Source: Flavobacteriales bacterium
GTDB taxonomy: Bacteria; Bacteroidota; Bacteroidia; Flavobacteriales; Flavobacteriaceae
Length of the DNA: 64,000 nt
Direction of reading: 5' to 3'
NCBI GenBank assembly: GCA_026996605.1
Contig: JALWLE010000063.1
Coordinates: forward strand, 1-64,000
Shown here: positions 25,150 to 33,607 of the stretch, in pieces
Position numbering within the stretch: position 1 is the first letter of the stretch
Layout: the number at the start of each line of letters is the position of its first letter
The notes under the pieces: model-generated
The model's database searches: none
What the model saw: the letters and a program-made list of their open reading frames with translations, nothing else
What the model was told of the DNA's origin: nothing
Position numbers and translations under genes: made by a program

Positions 25150-26568
25150 ATGAGAAAATATGTCAGTTTTGTCATCATAGCTGTATTGAGTTCGTTATTG
25201 ACTTTAACGGGTTACAGTTATTTGACCAAGAACAAAAAAAATGATAAAAAAACAATTATTAGCACTTTAAATACTCCTGAACAAGATAGCACACAAAACT
25301 TTTTACATAATGCAACCTACACACCGGCAAATAACGTTTTCGGCAACATTCCCGATTTTAGAGAAGTGGTCAAAAAAACCAAGAATGCCGTCGTGCATGT
25401 GCGCAACACACGTTATGTACAGCAATATCAACCTTTTTATTTCGGGTATCGTGAAGGTCCTATTTACAAACAAGAAGGTACCGGATCCGGGGTTATTATT
25501 TCACCGGACGGCTATATTGTTACCAATAACCACGTGATTAAAGATGCCAGCGAAATAGAAGTAACGCTCGAAAATAAACAAACTTATAAAGCGGAATTAA
25601 TCGGGACAGACCCCAATTCGGATGTTGCCGTGCTTAAAATAGATGCTGACAATTTGCCATACTTGACTTTTGGCGATTCGGATGCTGTAGAACTCGGACA
25701 ATGGGTTTTGGCAATCGGTAATCCTTATAATCTCGGCACAACCGTAACATCGGGTATTGTCAGTGCCAAAGGACGCGATTTAAAAGGTAATAAACGTATT
25801 GACAATTTTATTCAAACCGATGCCGTAGTCAATCCGGGTAACAGCGGTGGTGCCTTGGTCGATACAAAAGGGCAATTAATCGGTATCAATACCATGATTT
25901 TTTCAATGAACGGGTCGTATATCGGTTATTCGTTTGCCATTCCGTCTAATATTGTCCGAAAAATTGCCGATGATATTTTGGAATTCGGTAGTATTCAAAA
26001 AGGCGTTTTGGGTATTAAAGCTGCGGAATTAAACGGCAGCATAGCCAAAAAATTAGGCATCAATCAAACCGAAGGGGTTTATGTTTATGAAATTGAAAAA
26101 AATACAGGTGCTGACAAAGCCGGACTGGAAACCGGTGATATTATCATCAGAATTAACAACGTCAAAGTTTCTACAATGGCAGATTTATTGGGCTACTTGA
26201 AAACCAAACGTCCGGGTGATAAAATTGATGTTACCATTATCAGAAACGGTAAAACCAGACATTTCACCATTAAATTGACCAAAAATAATGCCGCATATCT
26301 AAAAACCTTGGGCTTATCGGTAAAAAATGCCAATAAAGATATTTTAAAACGTTACGGCGTATCCAACGGTGTTTTTATCGACCGCGTCAATAACCGTTTA
26401 TTGTATCAAAACGGCATTAGACCCGGTTATTTGATTACCAAAATTAACGGACAAAATATTTATTCGGTTGATGATATCACCAATATTTTAGCCGGTTTGG
26501 ATCATCAACGTTATACTATTGAAATTGTCAGTCCGGATGGGCGAACTGAAAAATACATTTTTCAATAG
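25150..26568 (+). CDS. degQ: Do-family periplasmic serine protease DegQ/HtrA
   Basis: A 472-residue HtrA protease-chaperone. N-terminal membrane or signal segment (about 5-24), then a trypsin-like domain with catalytic His in 'NNHVIKD' (about 128), Asp in 'NSDVAVLKI' (about 158) and Ser in 'NPGNSGGAL' (about 233), then two PDZ domains (about 275-375 and 385-470, the first with 'GVLGIKAAEL' and 'ADKAGLETGDIIIRI'). It degrades or refolds misfolded envelope proteins. A TAATTTTG box at 25109-25116 is a possible -7 element. A strong terminator follows. Confidence 0.95.
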   Translation: MRKYVSFVIIAVLSSLLTLTGYSYLTKNKKNDKKTIISTLNTPEQDSTQNFLHNATYTPANNVFGNIPDFREVVKKTKNAVVHVRNTRYVQQYQPFYFGYREGPIYKQEGTGSGVIISPDGYIVTNNHVIKDASEIEVTLENKQTYKAELIGTDPNSDVAVLKIDADNLPYLTFGDSDAVELGQWVLAIGNPYNLGTTVTSGIVSAKGRDLKGNKRIDNFIQTDAVVNPGNSGGALVDTKGQLIGINTMIFSMNGSYIGYSFAIPSNIVRKIADDILEFGSIQKGVLGIKAAELNGSIAKKLGINQTEGVYVYEIEKNTGADKAGLETGDIIIRINNVKVSTMADLLGYLKTKRPGDKIDVTIIRNGKTRHFTIKLTKNNAAYLKTLGLSVKNANKDILKRYGVSNGVFIDRVNNRLLYQNGIRPGYLITKINGQNIYSVDDITNILAGLDHQRYTIEIVSPDGRTEKYIFQ

Positions 26569-26607
26569 TTCGTACGACTTGTCAAATTAGTTTTTAGTTT
26601 AAGTTTA

Positions 26608-26650
26608 GTTCAAAAAAAGCGGAAATTGTAGATTTCCGCTTTTTTTGAAC
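26608..26650. terminator. Bidirectional intrinsic terminator between degQ and the epimerase gene
   Basis: GTTCAAAAAAAGCGGAAAT (26608-26626) and its exact complement (26632-26650) form a 19-bp stem with a 5-base loop. A and T tracts on both sides allow termination in both directions between these convergent genes. Confidence 0.88.
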
Positions 26651-26663
26651 ATTTTATTTTTCA

Positions 26664-27629
26664 CTATCTTAAATTCTCCCAATACCATTTGACGGCTTCT
26701 TTTAATCCGGCTTTTATATCATATTGCGGATTATAGCCTAACAACTTTTTAGCTTTATCGATGGATGCTAAGGAATGCGGAATATCACCGGCACGCACCG
26801 GACCGTGTTTCACCGGAATTTTGGCAATTTTAGGGTCAAATTCGCTTAAATACGTTTTTAACAATTCTGTCAATTGGTTCAAATTGGTGCGGTCACCGTA
26901 AGCCGTATTATAAACTTGGTTAAGCGCTTTGGGATTGTCAGTGGTCAATGCCAATTTGTTCATTAAAATAACATTGTCAATATAGGTAAAATCACGCGAA
27001 TAAGTACCGTCACCATTGATTACAGGACTTTCATGACGCATTAGTTGGATAACGAATTTCGGGATGACTGCGGCATACGCTCCGTTGGGATCTTGCCGGC
27101 GTCCAAACACGTTGAAATACCGCAAACCAATGGTATCTAAACCGTAGGTTTTATGAAAAACATCGGCATATAACTCATTGACATATTTGGTAATCGCATA
27201 AGGCGACAATGGTTTGCCAATGACATCTTCTACTTTTGGCAAGTTTTCAGAATCACCGTAAGTTGAAGAGCTTGCCGCATATATAAAACGCTTAATACCT
27301 GCATCACGCGCCGCTACCAACATATTGAGAAAGCCGTCAATATTGACTTGATTAGTCGTAATCGGATCATTGATGCTACGCGGCACCGAGCCAAGCGCCG
27401 CTTCATGCAATACATATTCCATACCGTTAACGGCTTTTTGACAAGTAGCCAAATCGCGAATATCTCCGACTTGCAATTCAAAATCAGGATGCGACATTAA
27501 GTTTTGAATATTGTGAAAATGTCCGGTCGCAAAATTATCGAGACAGCGCACTTGATGCCCGTCTGCCAAAAGCGACTCACATAAATTAGAACCTATAAAT
27601 CCGGCACCGCCGGTAACGAGTATTTTCAT
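26664..27629 (-). CDS. NAD-dependent epimerase, WbpP/TviC-like UDP-GlcNAc 4-epimerase
   Basis: A 321-residue extended SDR. NAD-binding GGAGFIGS at residues 7-14, 'AALGSVPRSINDP' (about 78-90), Ser/Thr in 'ASSSTYGD', catalytic YxxxK in 'SPYAITKYV' (about 143-147), and 'GRRQDPNGAYAAVIPKF' (about 176-192). The 'SVPRSI...TNQVNIDG' and 'RRQDPNGAYAAVIP' blocks are diagnostic for the UDP-N-acetylglucosamine C4-epimerase group (WbpP, TviC). It would supply UDP-GalNAc-type precursors for surface polysaccharide. Other polysaccharide genes are not adjacent. Confidence 0.88.
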   Translation of the reverse strand: MKILVTGGAGFIGSNLCESLLADGHQVRCLDNFATGHFHNIQNLMSHPDFELQVGDIRDLATCQKAVNGMEYVLHEAALGSVPRSINDPITTNQVNIDGFLNMLVAARDAGIKRFIYAASSSTYGDSENLPKVEDVIGKPLSPYAITKYVNELYADVFHKTYGLDTIGLRYFNVFGRRQDPNGAYAAVIPKFVIQLMRHESPVINGDGTYSRDFTYIDNVILMNKLALTTDNPKALNQVYNTAYGDRTNLNQLTELLKTYLSEFDPKIAKIPVKHGPVRAGDIPHSLASIDKAKKLLGYNPQYDIKAGLKEAVKWYWENLR

Positions 27630-27676
27630 TTTTTTCTGGTTAATTGGTTATTTAATAATTTGGTTATTTGATGACC

Positions 27677-27721
27677 GGCGCTTCGGTACATTCCAAACTT
27701 CGTTTGGAATACTCAGCGACC
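27677..27721. repeat. Dispersed hairpin repeat, copy A
   Basis: Read on the minus strand: GGTCGCTGAGTA, hairpin TTCCAAAC-GAA-GTTTGGAA, then TGTACCGAAGCGCC. Same constant ends as 12308-12356 but a different central stem. Confidence 0.75.
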
Positions 27722-27741
27722 TTTGTTTTCGATTCAAAGAA

Positions 27742-27797
27742 GGTCACTGAGTGCCCCGATCCCGACTTTCGTCGGGACGGGGTGTATCGAAGTGACC
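27742..27797. repeat. Dispersed hairpin repeat, copy C
   Basis: GGTCACTGAGTG, then a GC-rich hairpin CCCCG-AT-CCCGAC...GTCGGG-AC-GGGG, then TGTATCGAAGTGACC. It is immediately next to copy A in the opposite orientation; together they fill the 258-bp spacer between the epimerase and rarA genes, and no gene is seen there. Confidence 0.75.
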
Positions 27798-27887
27798 GGT
27801 GATATTAATACTTTTACTTTCTTTTTTTATGTATTACTCAACACACTAATTCGCTTTCTGCATGCACTAATAACTTTCCACTCAATA

Positions 27888-29177
27888 TTAATACTCATAC
27901 TTATCCCCCCACTTATTTTTCAAATCTTTTTTATAATTTTTTTCTTTCGCATTATTTCCGGGTTGATATAAGGTTTTATTTTGAATTGATTCAGGCAAAA
28001 AATTCATCTTTATAAAATTGCCTTCAAAATTATGGGCATATTTATAATCTTTTCCATAGCCCTGTTCTTTCATCAATTTGGTCGGTGCGTTTCGCAAAGC
28101 CAAAGGTACTTCTAAATTTCCGGTTTCTTTGACCAATTGTTGCGCTTTGTTAACCGCCATATAAGCAGAATTGCTTTTAGGAGAATTAGCCAAATAAATA
28201 GTCGCTTCCGCCAAGGTAATCCGGGCTTCGGGCCAACCGATTTTATTAACCGCATCAAAAGCGGCATTGGCAATCAATAAGGCATTGGGGTTTGCCAGCC
28301 CGATATCTTCCGATGCCAAAATTATCAAACGACGGGCAATAAAAACCGGATCTTCGCCCCCTTCAATCATTCGTGCCAACCAATAAACAGCCGCATTAGG
28401 GTCACTACCGCGCACCGACTTGATAAAAGCCGAAACGATATTGTAGTGCATTTCACCTTTTTTATCGTATAAAAAGGCATTATTCTTAACACTTTCTTTC
28501 ACCGCTTCATCGGTAATAACAATAGGTTGCTGTCCCAAAAGTTGCAAAATAGTTTGTTCAAACAAATTGAGCAGTTTACGAGCGTCACCACCGGAATAAT
28601 GAATCAAAGCGCCGGTTTCTTTCAAATCGATATCTTGTTGTTTGAGCCATTCATCTGTTTCCAAGGCGCGCTGTAATATTTTTTGTAAAGATTGCTCATT
28701 TAAAGCTTTAAGAGTAAATACTTGACAGCGTGACAGTAAGGCATTATTTACTTCAAAACTCGGATTTTCGGTCGTTGCACCAATCAGGGTTACCCATGCT
28801 TTTTCTACGGCTTCCAGTAAACTGTCTTGTTGTGATTTGTTAAAACGATGGATCTCATCAATAAATAATATCGGGGTAGTTTGATTAAATAAACCCGATT
28901 GATTTTTAACTTTATCCAAAATATTTCTGATGTCTTTAACACCGGAATTTATCGCACTCAATTTATAAAAAGGGCGTTGGGTTTCAGTAGCGATGATTTG
29001 TGCCAAAGTTGTTTTTCCTGTTCCGGGTGGTCCCCATAAAATAATGGATGACAGTAAATTAGATGTAATTTGATTACGCAATACGGCATTTTGTCCCATA
29101 AGGTGTTCTTGCCCGATATAACTTTGTAAGTCTTTCGGACGCACACGTTCGGCTAAGGGGATTTGCGGTGTTTGCAT
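27888..29177 (-). CDS. rarA: Replication-associated recombination protein A (RarA/MgsA)
   Basis: A 429-residue AAA+ ATPase of the clamp-loader group. '[28 protein letters not shown]' opening, Walker [10 protein letters not shown] (about 49-57), Walker [11 protein letters not shown] (about 105), sensor 1 in '[11 protein letters not shown]', and the C-terminal tetramerisation block with '[25 protein letters not shown]'. RarA acts at stalled forks. A basic tail of about 20 residues ('[20 protein letters not shown]') closes the protein. A TATCTTTG box on the minus strand (29194-29201) is a strong -7 candidate. Confidence 0.96.
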   Translation of the reverse strand: MQTPQIPLAERVRPKDLQSYIGQEHLMGQNAVLRNQITSNLLSSIILWGPPGTGKTTLAQIIATETQRPFYKLSAINSGVKDIRNILDKVKNQSGLFNQTTPILFIDEIHRFNKSQQDSLLEAVEKAWVTLIGATTENPSFEVNNALLSRCQVFTLKALNEQSLQKILQRALETDEWLKQQDIDLKETGALIHYSGGDARKLLNLFEQTILQLLGQQPIVITDEAVKESVKNNAFLYDKKGEMHYNIVSAFIKSVRGSDPNAAVYWLARMIEGGEDPVFIARRLIILASEDIGLANPNALLIANAAFDAVNKIGWPEARITLAEATIYLANSPKSNSAYMAVNKAQQLVKETGNLEVPLALRNAPTKLMKEQGYGKDYKYAHNFEGNFIKMNFLPESIQNKTLYQPGNNAKEKNYKKDLKNKWGDKYEY

Positions 29178-29316
29178 AATTTTTAATTCTGCACAAAGAT
29201 AATTATATTAGTTGAAAGTCGAAAGCTTAAAAATACCGGCTGAATGAAAAAAGCAGCTTTTATTATCAAAAAAAATCGTAAATTAGCTGTATCAATAATA
29301 TTCAAACTATACAACC

Positions 29317-30546
29317 ATGTCACAACATAAGCACAATCCCGCAAAAGCGATACAAGATATACAATTTTTCGGTGAATTTGGTGGAGTAAACCCTTCTATT
29401 TCCGACTCGGCAACTTATACCTTTTTAAAAGCTAAAACCATGCTTGATACTTTTGAAGGTAATACTGACGGCTGTTACTTATATTCGCGCCATACCAGCC
29501 CGAGTAACCATTATTTGAGTATGGCTCTGGCTAAAATGGAAAATACCGAATCTGCCAATGTTGCCGGAAGCGGTATGGGCGCTATTACACCGGTTATTTT
29601 GCAATTGGCACATGCAGGCGACCATATAGTATCAAGCCGGACTATTTACGGTGGCACTTATGCATTTTTAAAAAATTGGACGCCAAAATTTGACATTCAA
29701 ACATCCTTTGTAGATATAACCGATTTAGACAAGGTAAAAGCGGCTATCCAACCCAATACCAAAATGATTTATGCCGAAACATTGAGTAATCCCTTACTCG
29801 AACTTGCCGATGTTGAAGGCTTGGCAAAAATCGCTAAAAAACACGGTATCAAATTAGTCATTGACAATACTTTTACTCCTTTGATTTTTAGCCCTGCCAA
29901 TATGGGCGCTGATGTAGTTATCCACAGTTTGACTAAATTTATTAACGGTACAAACGATACGGTTGGCGGTGTTATTTGCAGCACCAATGAATTTATCAAC
30001 GAACTTAAAAATGTCAATGACGGCAGTAGTATGTTGCTAGGTCCGGTGATGGATAGTTTGCGGTCGGCACAAGTTTTGAAAAACCTGCGCACTTTGCCTA
30101 TCAGAATGATACAACACAGTAAAAATGCTGCTTATCTGGCAAAAAATCTAGAACAAGACGGTGTCAAAGTCAAATATCCCGGACTTAAATCACACCCGCA
30201 ACATGACCTATTTACCAAAATGATGCATCCGGAATTCGGTTACGGTGGTATGATGACCTTAGATTTAAAAACCGGCGACATGGCAACCGAATTTATGGAA
30301 CGTCTGCAAGATAAAAATGTAGGTTATTTAGCCGTAAGTTTAGGTTTTTATAAAACATTGTTTAATGCGCCCGGCAAAGGCACATCCAGTGAAGTACCCG
30401 AAGAAGAACAAGCAGCTATGGGGTTATCTGACGGATTAATCAGAATGTCTATTGGCTTGGATTTTGATATTGCAGATACCTATCAAAAGATGAAAGAAAC
30501 ACTACATGAAGTCGGCTATTTTAAGAATAATTTGCAAACGCATTAA
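29317..30546 (+). CDS. Cys/Met-metabolism PLP enzyme, methionine gamma-lyase type
   Basis: A 409-residue member of the cystathionine gamma-synthase/methionine gamma-lyase group. 'YLYSRHTSPSNHYL' (tetramer and phosphate-binding Tyr-x-Arg), 'VAGSGMGAITPVIL' (about 89), 'YAETLSNPLLELADV', and the Schiff-base Lys in 'VIHSLTKFINGTND' (about 206). It probably eliminates methanethiol from methionine or acts on cystathionine-like substrates; substrate residues cannot be assigned with certainty. The PAP2 gene follows 3 bp later. Confidence 0.85.
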   Translation: MSQHKHNPAKAIQDIQFFGEFGGVNPSISDSATYTFLKAKTMLDTFEGNTDGCYLYSRHTSPSNHYLSMALAKMENTESANVAGSGMGAITPVILQLAHAGDHIVSSRTIYGGTYAFLKNWTPKFDIQTSFVDITDLDKVKAAIQPNTKMIYAETLSNPLLELADVEGLAKIAKKHGIKLVIDNTFTPLIFSPANMGADVVIHSLTKFINGTNDTVGGVICSTNEFINELKNVNDGSSMLLGPVMDSLRSAQVLKNLRTLPIRMIQHSKNAAYLAKNLEQDGVKVKYPGLKSHPQHDLFTKMMHPEFGYGGMMTLDLKTGDMATEFMERLQDKNVGYLAVSLGFYKTLFNAPGKGTSSEVPEEEQAAMGLSDGLIRMSIGLDFDIADTYQKMKETLHEVGYFKNNLQTH

Positions 30547-30549
30547 TCT

Positions 30550-31110
30550 ATGGTTGAAGTTTTTCGAAATTGGGACCAAACACTCGAACAATATATCTAT
30601 CTGCATCGTTTTAAAGATGCAGATAGTCTTTTAACTTGTGCCACCGTAAATGCTACTTTTATTAGTTTTATTCTACTGTTTTTATTAGTCATTGTTTATT
30701 TTTTTAACAAAAAACAAATCTACTTATATACGGCACTCAATGCAGCAGTGATTAATGGTATCACGGCACTCATTACAGGGGTATTAAAAATCAGCATTGA
30801 GCGCCCGCGACCTTATGAAGTTAATGAATTAATCAAAACACCGCTTATTAACAGTGGCGGTTTCAGTTTTCCGTCAGGTCATACAACCGAAGTATTTGCT
30901 ATCTTTTTTACCGTTTGGTTTTTGCTGAAAAATAAGTTTTGGACAGCCTTGTTTTTATTTTGGGCATTACTGATTGCTTATAGCCGAATGGCATTCGGGG
31001 TACATTATCCTGTCGATATTCTGGGGGGGATTGCCGTTAGTGGTATCACCGTCTATATCTGGTTGAAATATGAACCACTGAAAAGATGGTTTAAACAGCT
31101 CAACGTGTAA
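30550..31110 (+). CDS. PAP2-family membrane phosphatase
   Basis: A 186-residue protein with about five membrane helices and the complete three-part PAP2 signature: KxxxxxxRP in 'KISIERPRP' (about 80-88), PSGH in 'FPSGHTTE' (about 108), and SRxxxGxHYPxD in 'SRMAFGVHYPVDI' (about 146-158). It is likely an undecaprenyl- or lipid-phosphate phosphatase facing the periplasm. It overlaps the convergent yaaA gene by 11 bp and is only 3 bp behind the methionine gamma-lyase-type gene. Confidence 0.93.
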   Translation: MVEVFRNWDQTLEQYIYLHRFKDADSLLTCATVNATFISFILLFLLVIVYFFNKKQIYLYTALNAAVINGITALITGVLKISIERPRPYEVNELIKTPLINSGGFSFPSGHTTEVFAIFFTVWFLLKNKFWTALFLFWALLIAYSRMAFGVHYPVDILGGIAVSGITVYIWLKYEPLKRWFKQLNV

Positions 31111-31855
31111 AAACCAATCGATATTCAGACGATAAATTATCATCATAACGATAGCCGACAGTATCAAACAATTTTAATTCGTCCGGCGCATTGATGCTGT
31201 TTTGAATAATAAAACGCGTCATCAACCCACGGGCTATTTTGGCATACAAACTAATAGTTTTGAGTTCGCCGTTTTTGTAATCTTTAAAGACAATATCGTA
31301 AATAGGATGTTTGAAATACTTTTTATCAACAACTTTAAAATATTCTTGACTTGCCAAATTGACTAAAAAGTCTCCTTCGGGCATCTCATTATTGAGATAA
31401 CCGGTTACTTTTAGGCGCCAAAACTCATATAGATTTTTGTATTTGTCAAAAGCCAATTTTGTCCCCATTTCCATTCTGTAAGGATAAATCAAATCAAAAG
31501 GTCGCAACACACCGTATAAACCTGACAATATTCTTACTTTTTTATTGAGTTCCGGTAATTTGTCAGTCGGTAAATTCCGTACATCCAAACCGTCAAACAC
31601 ATTGCCGTTAAAGGTAAAAATAGCCGGTCGTGCCGTTTCGTCCAGCTTTTTTTGCCAAGCTTGATAACGTTCCCAATTCAGATTGGCTAAATTATCCGAT
31701 AGTTTCATAAGTTGCTTAATCTCATCCGGATTTTTTTGACGCATCACGCCAATCACTTCTTCAGCTTCCTCTAAAAAAACAGGTTTGGTATAAGATAATT
31801 CCGGATATTGGGATTTTAAATCCAACTTTTTAGCCGGTGATAAAATTATTTTCAT
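31100..31855 (-). CDS. yaaA: Peroxide stress protein YaaA
   Basis: A 251-residue DUF328/YaaA protein. It has the expected opening 'MKIILSPAKKLDL', the central 'FNGNVFDGLDV' and 'RILSGLYGVLRPFDLIYPYRMEMGTKL' (about 108-136), and 'VNLASQEYFKVV'. In E. coli YaaA lowers free iron during peroxide stress and binds DNA. Length is typical. It overlaps the PAP2 gene tail to tail. Confidence 0.96.
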   Translation of the reverse strand: MKIILSPAKKLDLKSQYPELSYTKPVFLEEAEEVIGVMRQKNPDEIKQLMKLSDNLANLNWERYQAWQKKLDETARPAIFTFNGNVFDGLDVRNLPTDKLPELNKKVRILSGLYGVLRPFDLIYPYRMEMGTKLAFDKYKNLYEFWRLKVTGYLNNEMPEGDFLVNLASQEYFKVVDKKYFKHPIYDIVFKDYKNGELKTISLYAKIARGLMTRFIIQNSINAPDELKLFDTVGYRYDDNLSSEYRLVFTR

Positions 31856-31919
31856 AAATTTCTTTTTTAATGATACACAATCTCAATATTAAACATTGAT
31901 TTGATAGTAAAATAAAATT

Positions 31920-32483
31920 CTATTTTAACTTATGTTTTTGCATAGAATCTTTACGAGCTTGCACCAAACTATCTTTTACCAAAATATTTTCAAACTCATC
32001 GATACTTTGGTTGTACAAACTGATTTTTTCAATGGTAGTATTCAGATTTCTGGTCAATTCATCCAGAGTTTTTCGAATCGTATCGGTTTCTATTTTTTTC
32101 TTATGTAGTAAAAAATTGAGCCGTTTTAAATTGATTTCCGTCAAAACTAAGCGACTTTTAACCGCCGGCGTATCTATCTTTGAATTAAAACGTCTGAATC
32201 TCAATTCTTTAAAAAGTTTTAAATCTTTTTGTGTCAAATCTACTAATTCATCTATACTATATGTATCGGGTTTTAAACTTTCGTAAAATTTGATAAAATT
32301 AGGGTTTAATTTAGCAACTTTATTAATTGGTTCAATAGATTTTAGCTGTTCCGAGCGCTTGATAATTTCAATATTTTTTTCTTGTTTTTTTTGAGCAACA
32401 GGCAATTTTTTTTCAGTTTTATTCCGGCAACTGAAAACTATTAATAAAAAAAATCCTAAAAACAAACTTATAAAGCTTTTCAT
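31920..32483 (-). CDS. Hypothetical coiled-coil lipoprotein
   Basis: A 187-residue protein I do not recognise. It has a lipoprotein signal (hydrophobic run, then 'LIVFSC' with Cys about residue 19). The rest is highly charged and helical, K/E/L-rich with heptad-like spacing ('TRNLNTTIEKISLYNQSIDEFENIL'), so a periplasmic coiled coil is likely. It lies divergent from the threonine dehydrogenase gene. Confidence 0.65.
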   Translation of the reverse strand: MKSFISLFLGFFLLIVFSCRNKTEKKLPVAQKKQEKNIEIIKRSEQLKSIEPINKVAKLNPNFIKFYESLKPDTYSIDELVDLTQKDLKLFKELRFRRFNSKIDTPAVKSRLVLTEINLKRLNFLLHKKKIETDTIRKTLDELTRNLNTTIEKISLYNQSIDEFENILVKDSLVQARKDSMQKHKLK

Positions 32484-32562
32484 AATTGCAAATTAATTAA
32501 AAATTCCGGTATTTTATCGCAATTTTATGATTTATTTTTCATTTTTATACTTTCAAAAAGCT

Positions 32563-32570
32563 TATATTTG
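32563..32570 (+). promoter_or_regulatory. Putative -7 element of the threonine dehydrogenase gene
   Basis: TATATTTG fits TAnnTTTG and is followed by C, 35 bp before the start codon. Confidence 0.5.
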
Positions 32571-32605
32571 CTTTGATTAATTCATCAACATAACTAGATA
32601 AGAAG

Positions 32606-33565
32606 ATGGCAAAAACACTCATCATAGGATCAAATGGACAGATAGGTACGGATTTGTTAAGCGAGTTGCGACAACAATACGGTAACGAACAAGTAATTGC
32701 ATCCGACATCAGAGAACCTAAAAATTTTGATAGTAATTTTGTACATTTAGATGCTACGGATAAAGAAGCCATCAAACAAGTTTTGCTTGACCACCATATT
32801 AATGATGTGTATCTAATGGCAGCCATCCTGTCAGCCAATGCCGAAAAAATACCTATTAAAGCTTGGGACGTCAACATGCAGGTTTTATTCAACGCTTTGG
32901 AGTTGGCAAAAGAGGGATATATTAAAAAACTGTTTTGGCCCAGTTCCATAGCTGTTTTTGGTCCCCACACACCACGCATAGATACACCACAATACACTAT
33001 CATGGATCCTAACACTGTTTACGGCATCAGTAAATTAGCCGGTGAACGATGGATAGAATATTATCGAGAACATTACGATGTAGATGTACGTAGTGTCCGT
33101 TATCCGGGAATTATCAGTTGGAAAACCATGCCCGGTGGCGGTACTACTGATTATGCCGTTGAAATCTTTCATGAGGCTCTAACAAAAAGATATTATACCT
33201 CATTTTTAGCACCGAACACACGCCTGCCTATGATGTATATGCCTGATGCCATCCGTGCCACCGTCAAAATTATGGAAGCCGATAAAAATCAGTTGCGCAT
33301 ACACAATTCGTACAACATTGCTGCCATTAGCTTTACACCTCAAGAATTAGCACAAAGTATTCAAAAGTTTATCCCTGATTTTCACATTGACTACAAGCCA
33401 GATTTTCGTCAAGCTATAGCTGAATCATGGCCTGAATCAATTGATGATCGTATGGCATTTAAAGACTGGCACTGGCATCATCGCTACGATTTAGAAGCCA
33501 TGGTCAAAGATATGCTCTTACATCTGTCTGAAAAATACCATAAAGAAACAGACTTAACTATTTAG
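32606..33565 (+). CDS. L-threonine 3-dehydrogenase, SDR (epimerase-like) type
   Basis: A 319-residue extended SDR. NAD-binding 'IIGSNGQIGTDL' (about 6-17), 'LMAAILSANAEK' (about 71), Ser in 'FWPSSIAVFG', and catalytic YxxxK in 'NTVYGISKLAGE' (Y about 138, K about 142). 'GGGTTDYAVEIFHEAL' and 'FLAPNTRLPMMYMPDAIRAT' are typical of the bacterial UDP-galactose-epimerase-like threonine dehydrogenases described from Flavobacterium and Cupriavidus. It oxidises threonine to 2-amino-3-ketobutyrate. The expected partner ligase (KBL) is not adjacent. Confidence 0.88.
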   Translation: MAKTLIIGSNGQIGTDLLSELRQQYGNEQVIASDIREPKNFDSNFVHLDATDKEAIKQVLLDHHINDVYLMAAILSANAEKIPIKAWDVNMQVLFNALELAKEGYIKKLFWPSSIAVFGPHTPRIDTPQYTIMDPNTVYGISKLAGERWIEYYREHYDVDVRSVRYPGIISWKTMPGGGTTDYAVEIFHEALTKRYYTSFLAPNTRLPMMYMPDAIRATVKIMEADKNQLRIHNSYNIAAISFTPQELAQSIQKFIPDFHIDYKPDFRQAIAESWPESIDDRMAFKDWHWHHRYDLEAMVKDMLLHLSEKYHKETDLTI

Positions 33566-33607
33566 TTACAAGATTTTTAGCATACAATTTAACTTTCTAC
33601 TTATTGC

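Noticed and set aside
27723-27971. 82-codon plus-strand frame overlapping the end of rarA
   Set aside because: Its first half is the hairpin repeat copy C and its second half is antisense to the rarA tail.
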